Position numbers and translations under genes: made by a program | Shown here: positions 44,202 to 53,268 of the stretch, one piece after another | How the letters are laid out: each line of letters starts with the position of its first letter | Position numbering within the stretch: position 1 is the stretch's first letter | Assembly (NCBI GenBank): GCA_963664365.1 | Contig: OY761144.1 | Location: forward strand, 1,178,001-1,242,000 | Reading direction: 5' to 3' | DNA length: 64,000 nt | DNA from: VXRN01 sp963664365 | GTDB taxonomy: Bacteria; Chloroflexota; Dehalococcoidia; Lucifugimonadales; UBA1123 | The notes under the pieces: model-generated | What the model saw: the letters and a program-made list of their open reading frames with translations, nothing else | Databases searched by the model: none | What the model was told of the DNA's origin: nothing

Positions 44202-47200
44202 TTGAATTTCGGCTGTTCTGTCTGCGCAGCTTGCGAGCGACCTAGAGAGCCGCGTGGAAACTGTATTCTGACGACCGAGCGAGACATACGGGGTCTAACG
44301 ACCGGCAAGCTGGTTCTACGACGCATCAAGTCGGACTGGCGGCTGATGCTCAGCGTCTTCCTGGGCATCTTGGCAGCGACTCTGCTGCTGTCCGCCGCGC
44401 CCGTCTATCTGGACGCGCTCGAACGCCAGGGCATCAAGAGCGCGATCGGACAAGAGGTGTCGCGCTGGGGAGACTCGTTCTTCGACATCACGGTTGAGTC
44501 CAGGTTCGTTCCCTTGGACGGTGACGAGATCGAGCGCTCCGACCTCGCCCACGACGCGGCCGTCGAGGAGCACGCCGCTCCGGTCGTCACAGGCGCCCAT
44601 CGCTTCATACGCACTCTCCATTTCTATGTGTGGGTAGTGGGGCAACCGTATGAGTCAGCGGGCGCGGGCGACCTGCCGCCGCCTGAGGTGGAAACAGGGT
44701 TGCTCCAGCGCCTGGAGGGTCTTGAAGACCACGTCACGCTGGTCGAGGGTCGCGCGCCACGGGACATCGTTCTGACCAGTGAGGACGGCCCCGTGGTGGA
44801 AGTGGTCGTAAGCGCCACAACCGCCGACCACTTCGGAGACATCGAGATCGACGACATTCTCGTGTTCGCTCCGTCTGTGGACTCGTCCTCCAAGTTGTCG
44901 GCCAGGGTGGTCGGCATCGTCGCTGCCAGTGACCCGGACGACCCCTACTGGCGAAATCGCGCCGAGGAGTTTCTGGCCCCGAGAATCCCGGACAACCAGG
45001 GCGTAGTCACCGAGGACTCGCCGCCGCTTCTGGCGGTTTTCGTTGGCCGCGACTCGCTTATCGATGCCATGCGGTCCGCTTTCCCGGCGGCCACCGTGGA
45101 CATGACCTGGTATAACAGGGTCGATACCGAAATCCTCGCCGCCTGGTCCAGGGACGAGATGCGGGACAGGATGAAATCGCTGAGGAGGGCGATTGGGGTC
45201 TCGATACCGGACTCGACGATCAGAAGCGGTATCGACATCATGGTAATACAACTAGGGCGTCGGAGCTTCCTGAACAGCATCCCTTTGCTTCTGCTGCTGG
45301 CGATGATGGGGGTGGCGGTCCTCTACTTCCTGTTCATGATCGTGTCGTATCTGGAGCCGAACCGCGAGAGCGACGTCGCGCTATTCAGGAGTCGCGGCGC
45401 CAATACGTGGACGCTGTTGAGGCTCTATCTCATCGAGGGCGCGATCATGACTGGGCTGGCCGCCGCGATCGCCCCCTTCATCGCGTTGCCCGCCGTCTGG
45501 CTGGCCGGTCTGCTCCCATACTTCGCGCACATTACCGATGGAAATACGCTCCCCGTGTACTTGGACTGGACGCCTTTTGCCGCCGCCGCGGTCGCGGGAC
45601 TGCTGTGCCTGTCCATCTACGTCGTCCCGGGCGTGATCGGCGCGAGGGCGGGCCTCATCATGCAGAAATTGCGCGCCTCCCGGCCTCCGTCGGTTCCGCT
45701 CGTGCAGCAATACTACATCGACTTCATGCTCTTGGCGGTAGCCGGAGTCTTGTACTGGGAGCTTCAGGCGCGGGGCGAGCTAGTGTCCGGCGGCCTGTTC
45801 GGACAGCAGGACGTCAATGAGGCTCTCCTGATAGCCCCCGTCCTGTTCCTTCTGGCGATAGGAATGCTCTTCTTCCGAGTCTTCCCAATGTTCATCCGTT
45901 GTTTGGCCGGAGAGTCCCTTGCGCTGGTACACTCAGCCGCCGTCGTGACGCTGGCGGTCCTGGCAACTGCCGTCGCGCTTGCCGACTTTCAGGCCGGGGA
46001 TAGTACAGGCTGGATCCCGGATGCCCTGACGCTCGGCGCATTTGGCGCGGCGTACTGGCTTACCGCCAAGCTGACCGGATGGCGCGGCAAAGCCTTGTTC
46101 ACGATCATTCAGGCTGTCATCGTCAGCGCGTACCTGTCGAACAGCCTGCCCCATCCCGATATGCCGACGGCAGTCTTCGCCGGCTCGATCTCCCTGGCCG
46201 TTCTCGTTCCGGCACAGATCGTCTTCTACCTGTTGACGCTCTTGGCGCGTCGCGCGCCGGCATGGGTCTCTCTGAGCATGTGGCACATGGGCAGGAGTCC
46301 GGTTCAGTACTCGTGGCTCGTGCTCCTTCTCGTATTGGGGGGTGGCATAGGCATAGTGGCGACGACGGTCGGCGCGACCCTCGACCAAAGCTACGAGGAT
46401 CGCGTTCGCTACAACATCGGCTCCGACATTCGCGTTACCGGACTCATCAGCACCTACACGCTCGCCAATGACAGGCTGGAGGGCAAGTTCGGCTCCGTTA
46501 CGGGAGTCGAGTCGCTTTCGGCCGCGCTCAGGGGCCAGGCACGGGTCGGCGCAGGCGAGGGCGGTCCGAGCTTCCAGTTCCTCGCCGTCGATACCGATAC
46601 ATTCCGGATCTGGTTCAGGGGAGATTTCTCTCCGAGGCCCGTCCAGCAGATAATCTCCGACCTGAAGGTGGAGGACCAGGTGAGAACGATCCCGATACCC
46701 GAGGGCGCGAGCCGGATACAGATGTGGGTGAATGGCGCTACGTCCTACCCCCTCATCTTCTTGTGGGTCGTCGTCGAGGACGCCAACGGGCGGTTGGAGA
46801 CTCTGAGCCTGGGCGAACTGGATAAACCGGGTTGGAGGCTGATGAGCGCCGACCTTCCCGATCCCGAACGACTCGCGCGGCCTCTCAAGATCGTTTCCAT
46901 CCAGTTGAACGAGCCTGGTTACGGGGCCACCGGCAGGGTAGGGCAGGTGGTATTCGACGATATTCAGGCGGTCATGGGAGACACCGGCGAGGAGGTTCTG
47001 CTGGAAGGGTTCGAGGGGCCGCTGGACTGGATTACGCTGCCCACGACGGCCGTCGGCGCCGACGAACTGGCGCGCACGGGTGAAACCGTTCGCTCGGGTT
47101 CGTCGGCAGTTTCATTTTCGTTTGGAAAAGAGACTAACATGGGCATACGCGGGTTCTACAGGTCGGGCGGCAGCGGATTCATTCCGGCGGTCGCAAGCTT

Positions 47201-47966
47201 GTCGTTCGTGGAGGCCACAGGGACTTCGCCCGGCTCCGGCCTGCTGGTCAGGCTGACCGGCGGGATCGCGCCCGTGGTGATCACCGACGTCGTCGAGTAC
47301 TTCCCGACGCTCGATCCGGCCGGCATGGGCTTTCTGATATTCGATTTGGAGTCGCTGCTCGGCTATGTGGACGCGCTGAATCCTCTGGGGGAAACCGCCA
47401 TCAACGAGTTCTTCATCAACACCGGCGGACAAGGCAGCATAGAGGCGCTTCACGAGGTGGACGATCTGCTTGGGCATCAGGGCAGCGCGACCGGCGTCGA
47501 GGCCGAGCTTGCGGCGCTCGATGTCGATCCTCTGGTATCAGCCGGATGGCGGACTCTGGTCCTGGTCGCGCTCGCGGTGGTTCTGTTCATCTCCGGTCTC
47601 GGATATGTCGTGTACCTCATCGCCTACTCGGACCGCAGCATTGGAGAGATGGCCTCGCTCAGATCACTCGGATTCAACCGGTTCCAGACCATAGCTCTGT
47701 TCGGCTTCGAGCATCTGCTCGTGGCCTTCACAGGCCTCAGCTTGGGCACATGGGCCGGATTCCAGATGAGCCGCATGATCGTCTCGTCCGTGGCCGTGAC
47801 CGACGGCGGCGGACGAGTGTTGCCGCCTTTCATCCTGACGACGAACTGGGCGCTTATGGGTTCCCTATACGCCGCGCTGATGGCGATCTTCGTAGTCTCG
47901 CTCATGACACTGGGCCACCGCTTGCTCAGAGCCGATCTTAGACGGCTCTCCAGGATGGAGGGATAG
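44202..47966 (+). CDS. Giant FtsX-like permease with inserted beta-sandwich domain (1)
   Basis: About 1,254 residues. A first membrane helix is at about 48-66, then an extracytoplasmic MacB-PCD-like domain. A first FtsX block of four helices starts near residue 350 (LLLLLAMMGVAVLYFLFMIV, then VALFRSRGANTWTLLRLYLIEG). More helices follow (about 500-690), then a second extracytoplasmic domain with a beta-sandwich insertion at about 820-1000. The closing FtsX block is at 1113-1240 (EMASLRSLGFNRFQTIALFGFEHL). It resembles ABC-type lipoprotein/macrolide permeases, but no ATPase gene adjoins it. The TTG at 44202 is the furthest start; the conserved part begins near residue 30 and no good ribosome site is seen. 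Confidence 0.88.
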   Translation: MNFGCSVCAACERPREPRGNCILTTERDIRGLTTGKLVLRRIKSDWRLMLSVFLGILAATLLLSAAPVYLDALERQGIKSAIGQEVSRWGDSFFDITVESRFVPLDGDEIERSDLAHDAAVEEHAAPVVTGAHRFIRTLHFYVWVVGQPYESAGAGDLPPPEVETGLLQRLEGLEDHVTLVEGRAPRDIVLTSEDGPVVEVVVSATTADHFGDIEIDDILVFAPSVDSSSKLSARVVGIVAASDPDDPYWRNRAEEFLAPRIPDNQGVVTEDSPPLLAVFVGRDSLIDAMRSAFPAATVDMTWYNRVDTEILAAWSRDEMRDRMKSLRRAIGVSIPDSTIRSGIDIMVIQLGRRSFLNSIPLLLLLAMMGVAVLYFLFMIVSYLEPNRESDVALFRSRGANTWTLLRLYLIEGAIMTGLAAAIAPFIALPAVWLAGLLPYFAHITDGNTLPVYLDWTPFAAAAVAGLLCLSIYVVPGVIGARAGLIMQKLRASRPPSVPLVQQYYIDFMLLAVAGVLYWELQARGELVSGGLFGQQDVNEALLIAPVLFLLAIGMLFFRVFPMFIRCLAGESLALVHSAAVVTLAVLATAVALADFQAGDSTGWIPDALTLGAFGAAYWLTAKLTGWRGKALFTIIQAVIVSAYLSNSLPHPDMPTAVFAGSISLAVLVPAQIVFYLLTLLARRAPAWVSLSMWHMGRSPVQYSWLVLLLVLGGGIGIVATTVGATLDQSYEDRVRYNIGSDIRVTGLISTYTLANDRLEGKFGSVTGVESLSAALRGQARVGAGEGGPSFQFLAVDTDTFRIWFRGDFSPRPVQQIISDLKVEDQVRTIPIPEGASRIQMWVNGATSYPLIFLWVVVEDANGRLETLSLGELDKPGWRLMSADLPDPERLARPLKIVSIQLNEPGYGATGRVGQVVFDDIQAVMGDTGEEVLLEGFEGPLDWITLPTTAVGADELARTGETVRSGSSAVSFSFGKETNMGIRGFYRSGGSGFIPAVASLSFVEATGTSPGSGLLVRLTGGIAPVVITDVVEYFPTLDPAGMGFLIFDLESLLGYVDALNPLGETAINEFFINTGGQGSIEALHEVDDLLGHQGSATGVEAELAALDVDPLVSAGWRTLVLVALAVVLFISGLGYVVYLIAYSDRSIGEMASLRSLGFNRFQTIALFGFEHLLVAFTGLSLGTWAGFQMSRMIVSSVAVTDGGGRVLPPFILTTNWALMGSLYAALMAIFVVSLMTLGHRLLRADLRRLSRMEG

Positions 47967-48084
47967 CCAATGTAATCAGGGCCAGCTTGACGCTCTATTG
48001 TCCCCTGACGATAATAAGATAGTATGGTAGGAAGCGATACACGGCAATTAGCGGCAAAGGCGAATCAACTCCAAAGGCGAAACG

Positions 48085-48321
48085 ATGACCGTTGAACAGA
48101 AAGGGCAGCTTCCCTCCGGAGGCGAGGCCGGAATACCACCCGGACTTGAGGCATTGGGCGACCCGGAATTGCGGGCATCCTTCCGCAAGCAGGCCGAAGA
48201 GATACGCAACCGCCCCGGCTCTACTCCTGCATTGGAGGAGATCAGAGCCATGATGGGAGAGCGGCTCGGAGGTCGCACGCTGAAGGAAGTATTGCGGGAG
48301 CTTGATGACAGAGGAGATTAG
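48085..48321 (+). CDS. Hypothetical protein (78 aa), possible antitoxin
   Basis: 78 residues: an acidic, Pro/Gly-rich first half and a helical end (GRTLKEVLRELDDRGD). The end resembles the C-terminal tail of the HigA-type antitoxin at 55687 (GRTLEEILADL). It stands next to the broken PIN toxin gene at 48331-48587, in a convergent orientation. The antitoxin idea is only an inference from size, tail and neighbour. Confidence 0.5.
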   Translation: MTVEQKGQLPSGGEAGIPPGLEALGDPELRASFRKQAEEIRNRPGSTPALEEIRAMMGERLGGRTLKEVLRELDDRGD

Positions 48322-48330
48322 TTCGCTCCG

Positions 48331-48587
48331 TCATCGGAGGGCCCGCAGGAGGCCAAGAGCGTCGTCAGTGTGCGGATCGATCGCCGGGATACCATATCCT
48401 TCACACGTCTCCACAAGTTTGCGGTCTGCGCTCACCACATAGAGGTTCTGAGCCTCAGATGCCCTTACGAGATGGTCAGGACTTCTGAACTAGTGAGTTC
48501 CTCAAAGAGTTCTTCTACTAGGCCTGAGCCAACCTCAGGAATATATCTCTTCATAACTGCCGAAGTGTCAAGATAATAGATTGGCAC
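48331..48587 (-). pseudogene. Broken PIN-domain (VapC-like) toxin gene
   Basis: From a GTG at 48587 (GGGG six bases upstream) the minus strand reads MPIYYLDTSAVMKRY, EVGSGLVEELFEELTSSEVL: the start of a PIN ribonuclease with its first Asp. It then hits a stop near 48467. In another frame directly adjoining, DHLVRASEAQNLYVVSADRKL and ETCEGYGIPAIDPHTD follow, which is the end of a PIN domain (the DxxL helix, then SADRKL strand and acidic residue). About 60 residues from the middle are missing. Hence an internal deletion plus frameshift near 48470-48482; no active toxin can be made. Confidence 0.75.
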
Positions 48588-48741
48588 AGCTTACCCCTTC
48601 ACCGTATCCTTACCAATCGCCGGGGCATCTGCTGAAGAGTGTACCATGTCCCTATGATGGGCACGTCTGCCGCCGTCCACGCTTGGCAGGACTTCCGGAA
48701 GATCTGCTGACGACCGTGAACGTATAACTACATAGACCGCA

Positions 48742-51700
48742 ATGATTCACACCTTCATCCGCATCCTCTCCGCGTGGCCCATGGTCGCGAGGCGCAGCCT
48801 CGCCAACTGGAAACTGCTCTCGTCGGTGGTAATCGGCGTAGCGCTCGCATCGACGATCATGGCGGGCACGGTCATCTACTTCGACTCGCTTCGCAACCTC
48901 GCCCTCGAGGCGGAGTTGGAACGACGAGACCCGCTCGACCTCGACATACTCACCAAGACCACCAAAGGCCCGACGACTCCGCAAGAGTACGCGGCCCTGC
49001 GCGACCTGCTGGAAGCCCAATATGACCGCAGGCTTAGCTGGCTGTTCGACCACGTGGACAGGGGCGGCAAGTCCGCGACGTTCTTCCTCACCGTCCCCGA
49101 CAATGAGCAGGCCGCCGGAGACGACAACGCCCGCGGCTTCTTCTGGTTCCTAGACGGCATTGAGAGCCACGTAACGCTACTTCCCGGCGGACGGCAGCCG
49201 GCCACGGCCCAGCCGTCCGATGCGGCAGGGCAACCGTTGGTGATAGAGGCTCTGATACCCCAAGAAGCCGCGCTGCTGTTCGACGTCGGCGTCGGCGACA
49301 GAATGTCCGCGGTTCCGCACTGGATGGATGTTACGCCTTACGCGTCGGTAGTCATCTCCGGCATATACGTTCGCACCGACCCGGAAGACCCGGTCTGGCG
49401 TCTCTACGACCGCATCTTCGACTCATTCGTATCCGGCTCATTCAGGTCGATGCCGTTCCTGCTGTCCGAGGAGTCGTTCCTGACGACGCTTGGCGGGTCG
49501 TTCGAGGACATGGACAGCAGCTACGGCTGGCTGTTGTCAGTCGATAGCTCCCGCCTCAACGCGGGCAACTCCACTTATACTCTTGAGACCATCGTCGGCA
49601 TGAGCCAGGGGCTGTCCGGCACGCTGCTGTCGTACCGTCAGATCACCGAGCTTGACCAGGCACTCCAGGACTATGACCGGCGCCTGCTGTTCTCAAAGCT
49701 CCAGATGTTCGTCGTACTGATTCTCATCGCGGTGGTCGTGCTCTACTACGTCGTCACGCTCTCGTCCCTGGTCGCCGAGCAGAGGAAGGCCGAGATCGGC
49801 CTGCTGCAGGGCAGGGGAGCGACGGAGCGGCAGATACTGACCGTGTTCGTCCTCGAGGGCGCGACGATAGCGGCGCTGGCCATGATTATCGCCCCCTTCC
49901 TCGCGGCGACGGCGGTCGCGCTGCTCGGCTACACCCCCGCGTTCTCAGACCTCAGCGGCGGAACTCGGCTTCCCATAACTATGACAAGGGGCGCGTTCAT
50001 CATGAGCGCCGTCGGCGGACTGCTGAGCTTCGGCGCGCTCATGATACCCGCGTTCCAGATGTCTCGCGCCACCGTGTCGCAGGGAAGACGGGAGGCGGCA
50101 AGGCCGTCTCGGCTGTCCATCTTCCAGCGCTACTACCTGGACGTGATGCTGCTGATCGTCGGAATTGTCCTGTTCAGGCAGTTCTCCGAGCAGGGATCCT
50201 TGGCGGCGCGAGACCTGCTTGGAGACGTCGTCGTCAACCAGGCGCTTCTCGCCGTCCCGGCTCTGATCTTGGTAGCCGCCGCGATTGTGCTGCTCAGGCT
50301 GTTCCCACTGGTCATGACATTGGCCAGCCGCGCGCTCGCGCCCTACCTTCCGCCCGGTATCGTCATAGGAATGTGGCAGATGTCGCGGAATCCCACTCAC
50401 TACGCCAGGCTCGCGCTGCTGCTCATCCTGATGGCCGGACTTGGCATATTCACCGCCAGTTTCGGTGGGACTCTCCAGCGCAGCTTCGAGGAGCGAGTTC
50501 TATACGAGTCGGGCGCCGACATCAGGCTGACGCGCCTGGCCCTGAACAACCGCGGTCACACGAGGCCGCTCGTCGAGCCATACGAGGCGATGGACGGCGT
50601 GGCCGCGGCGGCCCCAGCGCTCAGGCAGCCGGGAACCGACCTCTCGACTCAGTTTAGGGAGAGCAGCTTCGAGGCTCTGTCCGTCGATTCGGGCCGGTTC
50701 GCGGACGTGGCTTGGTTCAGGGACGACTTCGCCGATAGACCGCTGCCGGAACTAATGGATGTGATCGGCGGTCATGAGCTTGCCGTCGGGATTCCGGTCC
50801 CGGAGAGAGCCCGCTCGATACAGGTCGCGCTCAGGGCGGATAGAGAGTACCCGACCGTGGGCATGATGGCCATACTCAAAGACGCGAATGGGCGGCACTT
50901 CCCATACCTTTTGGGATTCCTGGATTCCACCGACTGGAAGGTGTACAGCGCCGACCTTTTTCAAGGGAGGAGGATGTGGTTCGGCCTGCGTCCTACCAGG
51001 CCCTTCACGCTTGTATCGATAATCGTTGCCCAGACCGACGCCAACCTGAGCCTGTCGCCGGGATCGGCGCTGATAGACGAGATCAGGGCGCGGCTTTCGA
51101 ACGGCGAGACCGCGGTTCTGGAGACGTTCGAGGACATCGGCGGATGGCACGCTCTGCGACCGAGTCAAGATGCGAAGCTCGACCGAGTTCGCCCGTCCGA
51201 GGTCTCGGCAGAGGGGGACGGCTCCCTGATGTTCGCCTGGGCCAGAGGCAACGCGAACGTGGCTCGCGGAGTCTTCGCGGACGCCAATCATCAGCCGATT
51301 CCCGTCATAGCGAGCGAGTCGTTCGTTAGAGATACGGGGCACTCGGTGGGCGGCGCGCTCACGGTGTCAATGGGCGGCAGGCGTTTGCAGGTCGAGATTC
51401 GGGACACTGTCGAGTTCTTCCCGACTCTGGACACGTACAACAAGAGTTTCTTGATAGCCGATCTCGATACAGTGATGTCCTATGCCAATCTGGGAATGAC
51501 TCGCGGCGAAATCAGTCCCAACGAGATGTGGCTCGCCACTGACTTCACCGGCAGAGAACGCGCCGACCTTGTCGAGAGGCTCAGCCACGAAGGCCCATTC
51601 CCGGTCGGCGACGTGATCGACGCCGAAGCCAATCTCGCGGTCGCCAAGATCGATCCGCTCGTGCTGGCCGGATGGAGGGCGCTTCTGCTGATCGCCTTTG

Positions 51701-52095
51701 GCTCCATCCTGGTCCTGAGCAGCCTCGGATTCCTGGTTCATGCCTACGTCTCCTTCAGGGACCGCGAGATTCAGTTCGCCCTGATGCGAACGATGGGGTT
51801 CACGACTCGCCAGTTGGTCTCGCTCATGTGGGTGGAGCAGGCGCTGGTCATCGCGGTCGGAATGGCGTTGGGGACCTGGATGGGCGGAAGGCTGGGCACG
51901 ACGATCATGCCGCTCCTCGGTCATGACGACAAGGGCGGGCAGGTACTCCCGCCGTTCGTCACGGACGTCGGATGGGGAAACCTGCTGTTTACCTATCTCG
52001 CCATGGCCCTCATCTTCACCGCCATCATCTTGGGCGTGATCTGGTTCATCAGGCGCATGTCCCTGAGCAACGTCCTTCGGCTTGGGGATGGGTAA
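48742..52095 (+). CDS. Giant FtsX-like permease with inserted beta-sandwich domain (2)
   Basis: 1,117 residues, paralogous in architecture to the gene at 44202. First helix at about 27-48 (LSSVVIGVALASTIMAGTVIYF), extracytoplasmic domain, FtsX block at about 315-430 (VVVLYYVVTLSSLVAEQRKAE, IGLLQGRGATERQILTVFVLEG). Further helices run to about 560, with a second extracytoplasmic domain containing a beta-sandwich of about 180 residues (from about 673: VPERARSIQVALRADREYP). The closing FtsX block is at 973-1110 (IQFALMRTMGFTTRQLVSLMWVEQ). Again no ATPase adjoins. Possibly works with a shared ATPase encoded elsewhere in export or lipoprotein handling. Confidence 0.88.
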   Translation: MIHTFIRILSAWPMVARRSLANWKLLSSVVIGVALASTIMAGTVIYFDSLRNLALEAELERRDPLDLDILTKTTKGPTTPQEYAALRDLLEAQYDRRLSWLFDHVDRGGKSATFFLTVPDNEQAAGDDNARGFFWFLDGIESHVTLLPGGRQPATAQPSDAAGQPLVIEALIPQEAALLFDVGVGDRMSAVPHWMDVTPYASVVISGIYVRTDPEDPVWRLYDRIFDSFVSGSFRSMPFLLSEESFLTTLGGSFEDMDSSYGWLLSVDSSRLNAGNSTYTLETIVGMSQGLSGTLLSYRQITELDQALQDYDRRLLFSKLQMFVVLILIAVVVLYYVVTLSSLVAEQRKAEIGLLQGRGATERQILTVFVLEGATIAALAMIIAPFLAATAVALLGYTPAFSDLSGGTRLPITMTRGAFIMSAVGGLLSFGALMIPAFQMSRATVSQGRREAARPSRLSIFQRYYLDVMLLIVGIVLFRQFSEQGSLAARDLLGDVVVNQALLAVPALILVAAAIVLLRLFPLVMTLASRALAPYLPPGIVIGMWQMSRNPTHYARLALLLILMAGLGIFTASFGGTLQRSFEERVLYESGADIRLTRLALNNRGHTRPLVEPYEAMDGVAAAAPALRQPGTDLSTQFRESSFEALSVDSGRFADVAWFRDDFADRPLPELMDVIGGHELAVGIPVPERARSIQVALRADREYPTVGMMAILKDANGRHFPYLLGFLDSTDWKVYSADLFQGRRMWFGLRPTRPFTLVSIIVAQTDANLSLSPGSALIDEIRARLSNGETAVLETFEDIGGWHALRPSQDAKLDRVRPSEVSAEGDGSLMFAWARGNANVARGVFADANHQPIPVIASESFVRDTGHSVGGALTVSMGGRRLQVEIRDTVEFFPTLDTYNKSFLIADLDTVMSYANLGMTRGEISPNEMWLATDFTGRERADLVERLSHEGPFPVGDVIDAEANLAVAKIDPLVLAGWRALLLIAFGSILVLSSLGFLVHAYVSFRDREIQFALMRTMGFTTRQLVSLMWVEQALVIAVGMALGTWMGGRLGTTIMPLLGHDDKGGQVLPPFVTDVGWGNLLFTYLAMALIFTAIILGVIWFIRRMSLSNVLRLGDG

Positions 52096-52109
52096 GAGAA
52101 GTGCAATGA

Positions 52110-52265
52110 CGATGCGGAATTGAGGAAACCCCGTACGGTGTCAAGTATAATGTGGACGGGGAGCTTGAGACCCCTGATGGGCGGAACCCGGTGGTGAGGA
52201 CAGTGTGGCAGGTGGATCATGGCGGCAGCGAGTTCAGATTCATCACGTTCATCCCAGCGGGTTAG
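52110..52265 (+). pseudogene. DUF6883-like C-terminal remnant
   Basis: After a stop at 52107 the frame reads IEETPYGVKYNVDGEL, ETPDGRNPVVRTVWQVDHGG, SEFRFITFIPAG and stops. This matches my memory of the end of DUF6883 proteins (YxVDG-x-L-x-x-PDGR, then VRTVW). No start codon and only about 50 of roughly 110 residues remain. DUF6883 genes are commonly found just upstream of DUF4926 genes, as here. Possibly a toxin-like partner that has been lost. Confidence 0.5.
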
Positions 52266-52274
52266 GAGGAAAAG

Positions 52275-52580
52275 GTGTTCAAAGAGTTAGACGTTGTCGT
52301 ACTGACGGCCCAGATTCCGCTGGAGAATACTTGGTCCGTCCCAAAGGGTAGCCCGCTGCGTAGGGCCGGTAATCGCATATCAAAGCTCGTGCCCGGAGAT
52401 ACCGGCACGGTGGTATATGCGCAGGGCAAAGGAGAGGCTTTCGAGGTTGAGTTCCTAGAGCCGGATGGCCGCACAGTGGCTGTTGCTACAATACAGCCTT
52501 CCGAGGCGCGCCTGGCGACCCCGGACGACATAGCCAATTACCGATTCTTTTCAGTGTCACACGCGGCAGGGAGATCATGA
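52275..52580 (+). CDS. DUF4926-like protein
   Basis: 101 residues. Core ELDVVVLTAQIPLENTW, then LVPGDTGTVVYAQGKGEAFEVEFLEPDGRTVAVATIQPSEAR (in two blocks) is a small SH3-like beta-barrel typical of DUF4926. It normally accompanies DUF6883 in what may be a toxin-antitoxin or immunity-type pair; function not proven. GTG start with AGGAGGAAAA directly upstream. Its end overlaps the following antitoxin-like gene (ATGATGA), giving a three-gene coupled run with the PIN toxin. A longer C-terminal tail than usual is seen. Confidence 0.7.
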   Translation: MFKELDVVVLTAQIPLENTWSVPKGSPLRRAGNRISKLVPGDTGTVVYAQGKGEAFEVEFLEPDGRTVAVATIQPSEARLATPDDIANYRFFSVSHAAGRS

Positions 52581-52852
52581 TGAAGGTAAAAGTCACGGAG
52601 CAGGGGGTCCACATCCCTAAGAGCCTGCTAGAGGGCGTGGACGAAGTGGAGGTCTACAAGGCAGCCGATAGGGTGGTGGTGAAGCCGGTAGTTAGCCCCA
52701 AAGCTTCGTCCGAAGACGAGGAAAGTAAGAAGGCCAAGGCTCTATGGGCTGATAAGTACAGGGGAGTCATCACACTCCGCAAAGATGACCCGGACCCGCG
52801 TTACCAGGCCATAATCCAGAAGTATCTAAGGATAGAAAAGGAAAACCCGTGA
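52577..52852 (+). CDS. AbrB/SpoVT-like antitoxin
   Basis: 91 residues. The N-terminal MMKVKVTEQGVHIPKSLLEG, then VDEVEVYKAADRVVVKP is a swapped-hairpin AbrB-type DNA-binding half, as in VapB antitoxins. The charged C-terminus (ALWADKYRGVITLRKDDPD) would clasp the toxin. It overlaps DUF4926 upstream and the PIN toxin downstream by four bases each, the layout of a vapBC operon that represses itself. Confidence 0.75.
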   Translation: MMKVKVTEQGVHIPKSLLEGVDEVEVYKAADRVVVKPVVSPKASSEDEESKKAKALWADKYRGVITLRKDDPDPRYQAIIQKYLRIEKENP

Positions 52853-53256
52853 CTCTGATAGACACGGACGTTATTCTCGATGACGCACTCGACAGATACC
52901 CTCATTCTGACTATTCCGTAGCGTTCTTGAGACAGGTGGAACGAACACGAACAGAGGCTTTCATTGCGTGGCATACCGTGTCAAACGTGTACTACCTAGT
53001 CACTCGGGAGCGAGGGGCTGAGTTCTCCCGCCGGTTCATCATGGACTTGATCGACTACGTGAAGATCGCTGAAACGAACACCGAGTCCATCCGCTATGCC
53101 GCCGCGCTTGAAATGCGGGACTTCGAGGACGCGATGCAAGTAGCGGCGGCCCATGCCTGTGGCGCTCGGCATATCGTCACTAGGAACATCAGAGACTTCG
53201 CGGGTTCACCGATACCAGCTATCGCGCCGAGAGAGGCGCTCGCGGAACTTTTCTAG
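52849..53256 (+). CDS. PIN-domain ribonuclease toxin (VapC-like)
   Basis: 135 residues. PIN acidic residues: Asp in LIDTDVILDDAL, the middle Glu/Asp in EMRDFEDAMQVAAAHACG (Asp of DAMQ), and the final VTRNIRDF with Asn/Asp. A typical VapC would cut tRNA or rRNA and be neutralised by the AbrB-like protein encoded just upstream; GTG start overlaps its stop (GTGA). Intact, unlike the PIN genes at 48331 and 56771. Confidence 0.88.
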   Translation: MTLIDTDVILDDALDRYPHSDYSVAFLRQVERTRTEAFIAWHTVSNVYYLVTRERGAEFSRRFIMDLIDYVKIAETNTESIRYAAALEMRDFEDAMQVAAAHACGARHIVTRNIRDFAGSPIPAIAPREALAELF

Positions 53257-53268
53257 GCGGCAGATCAG

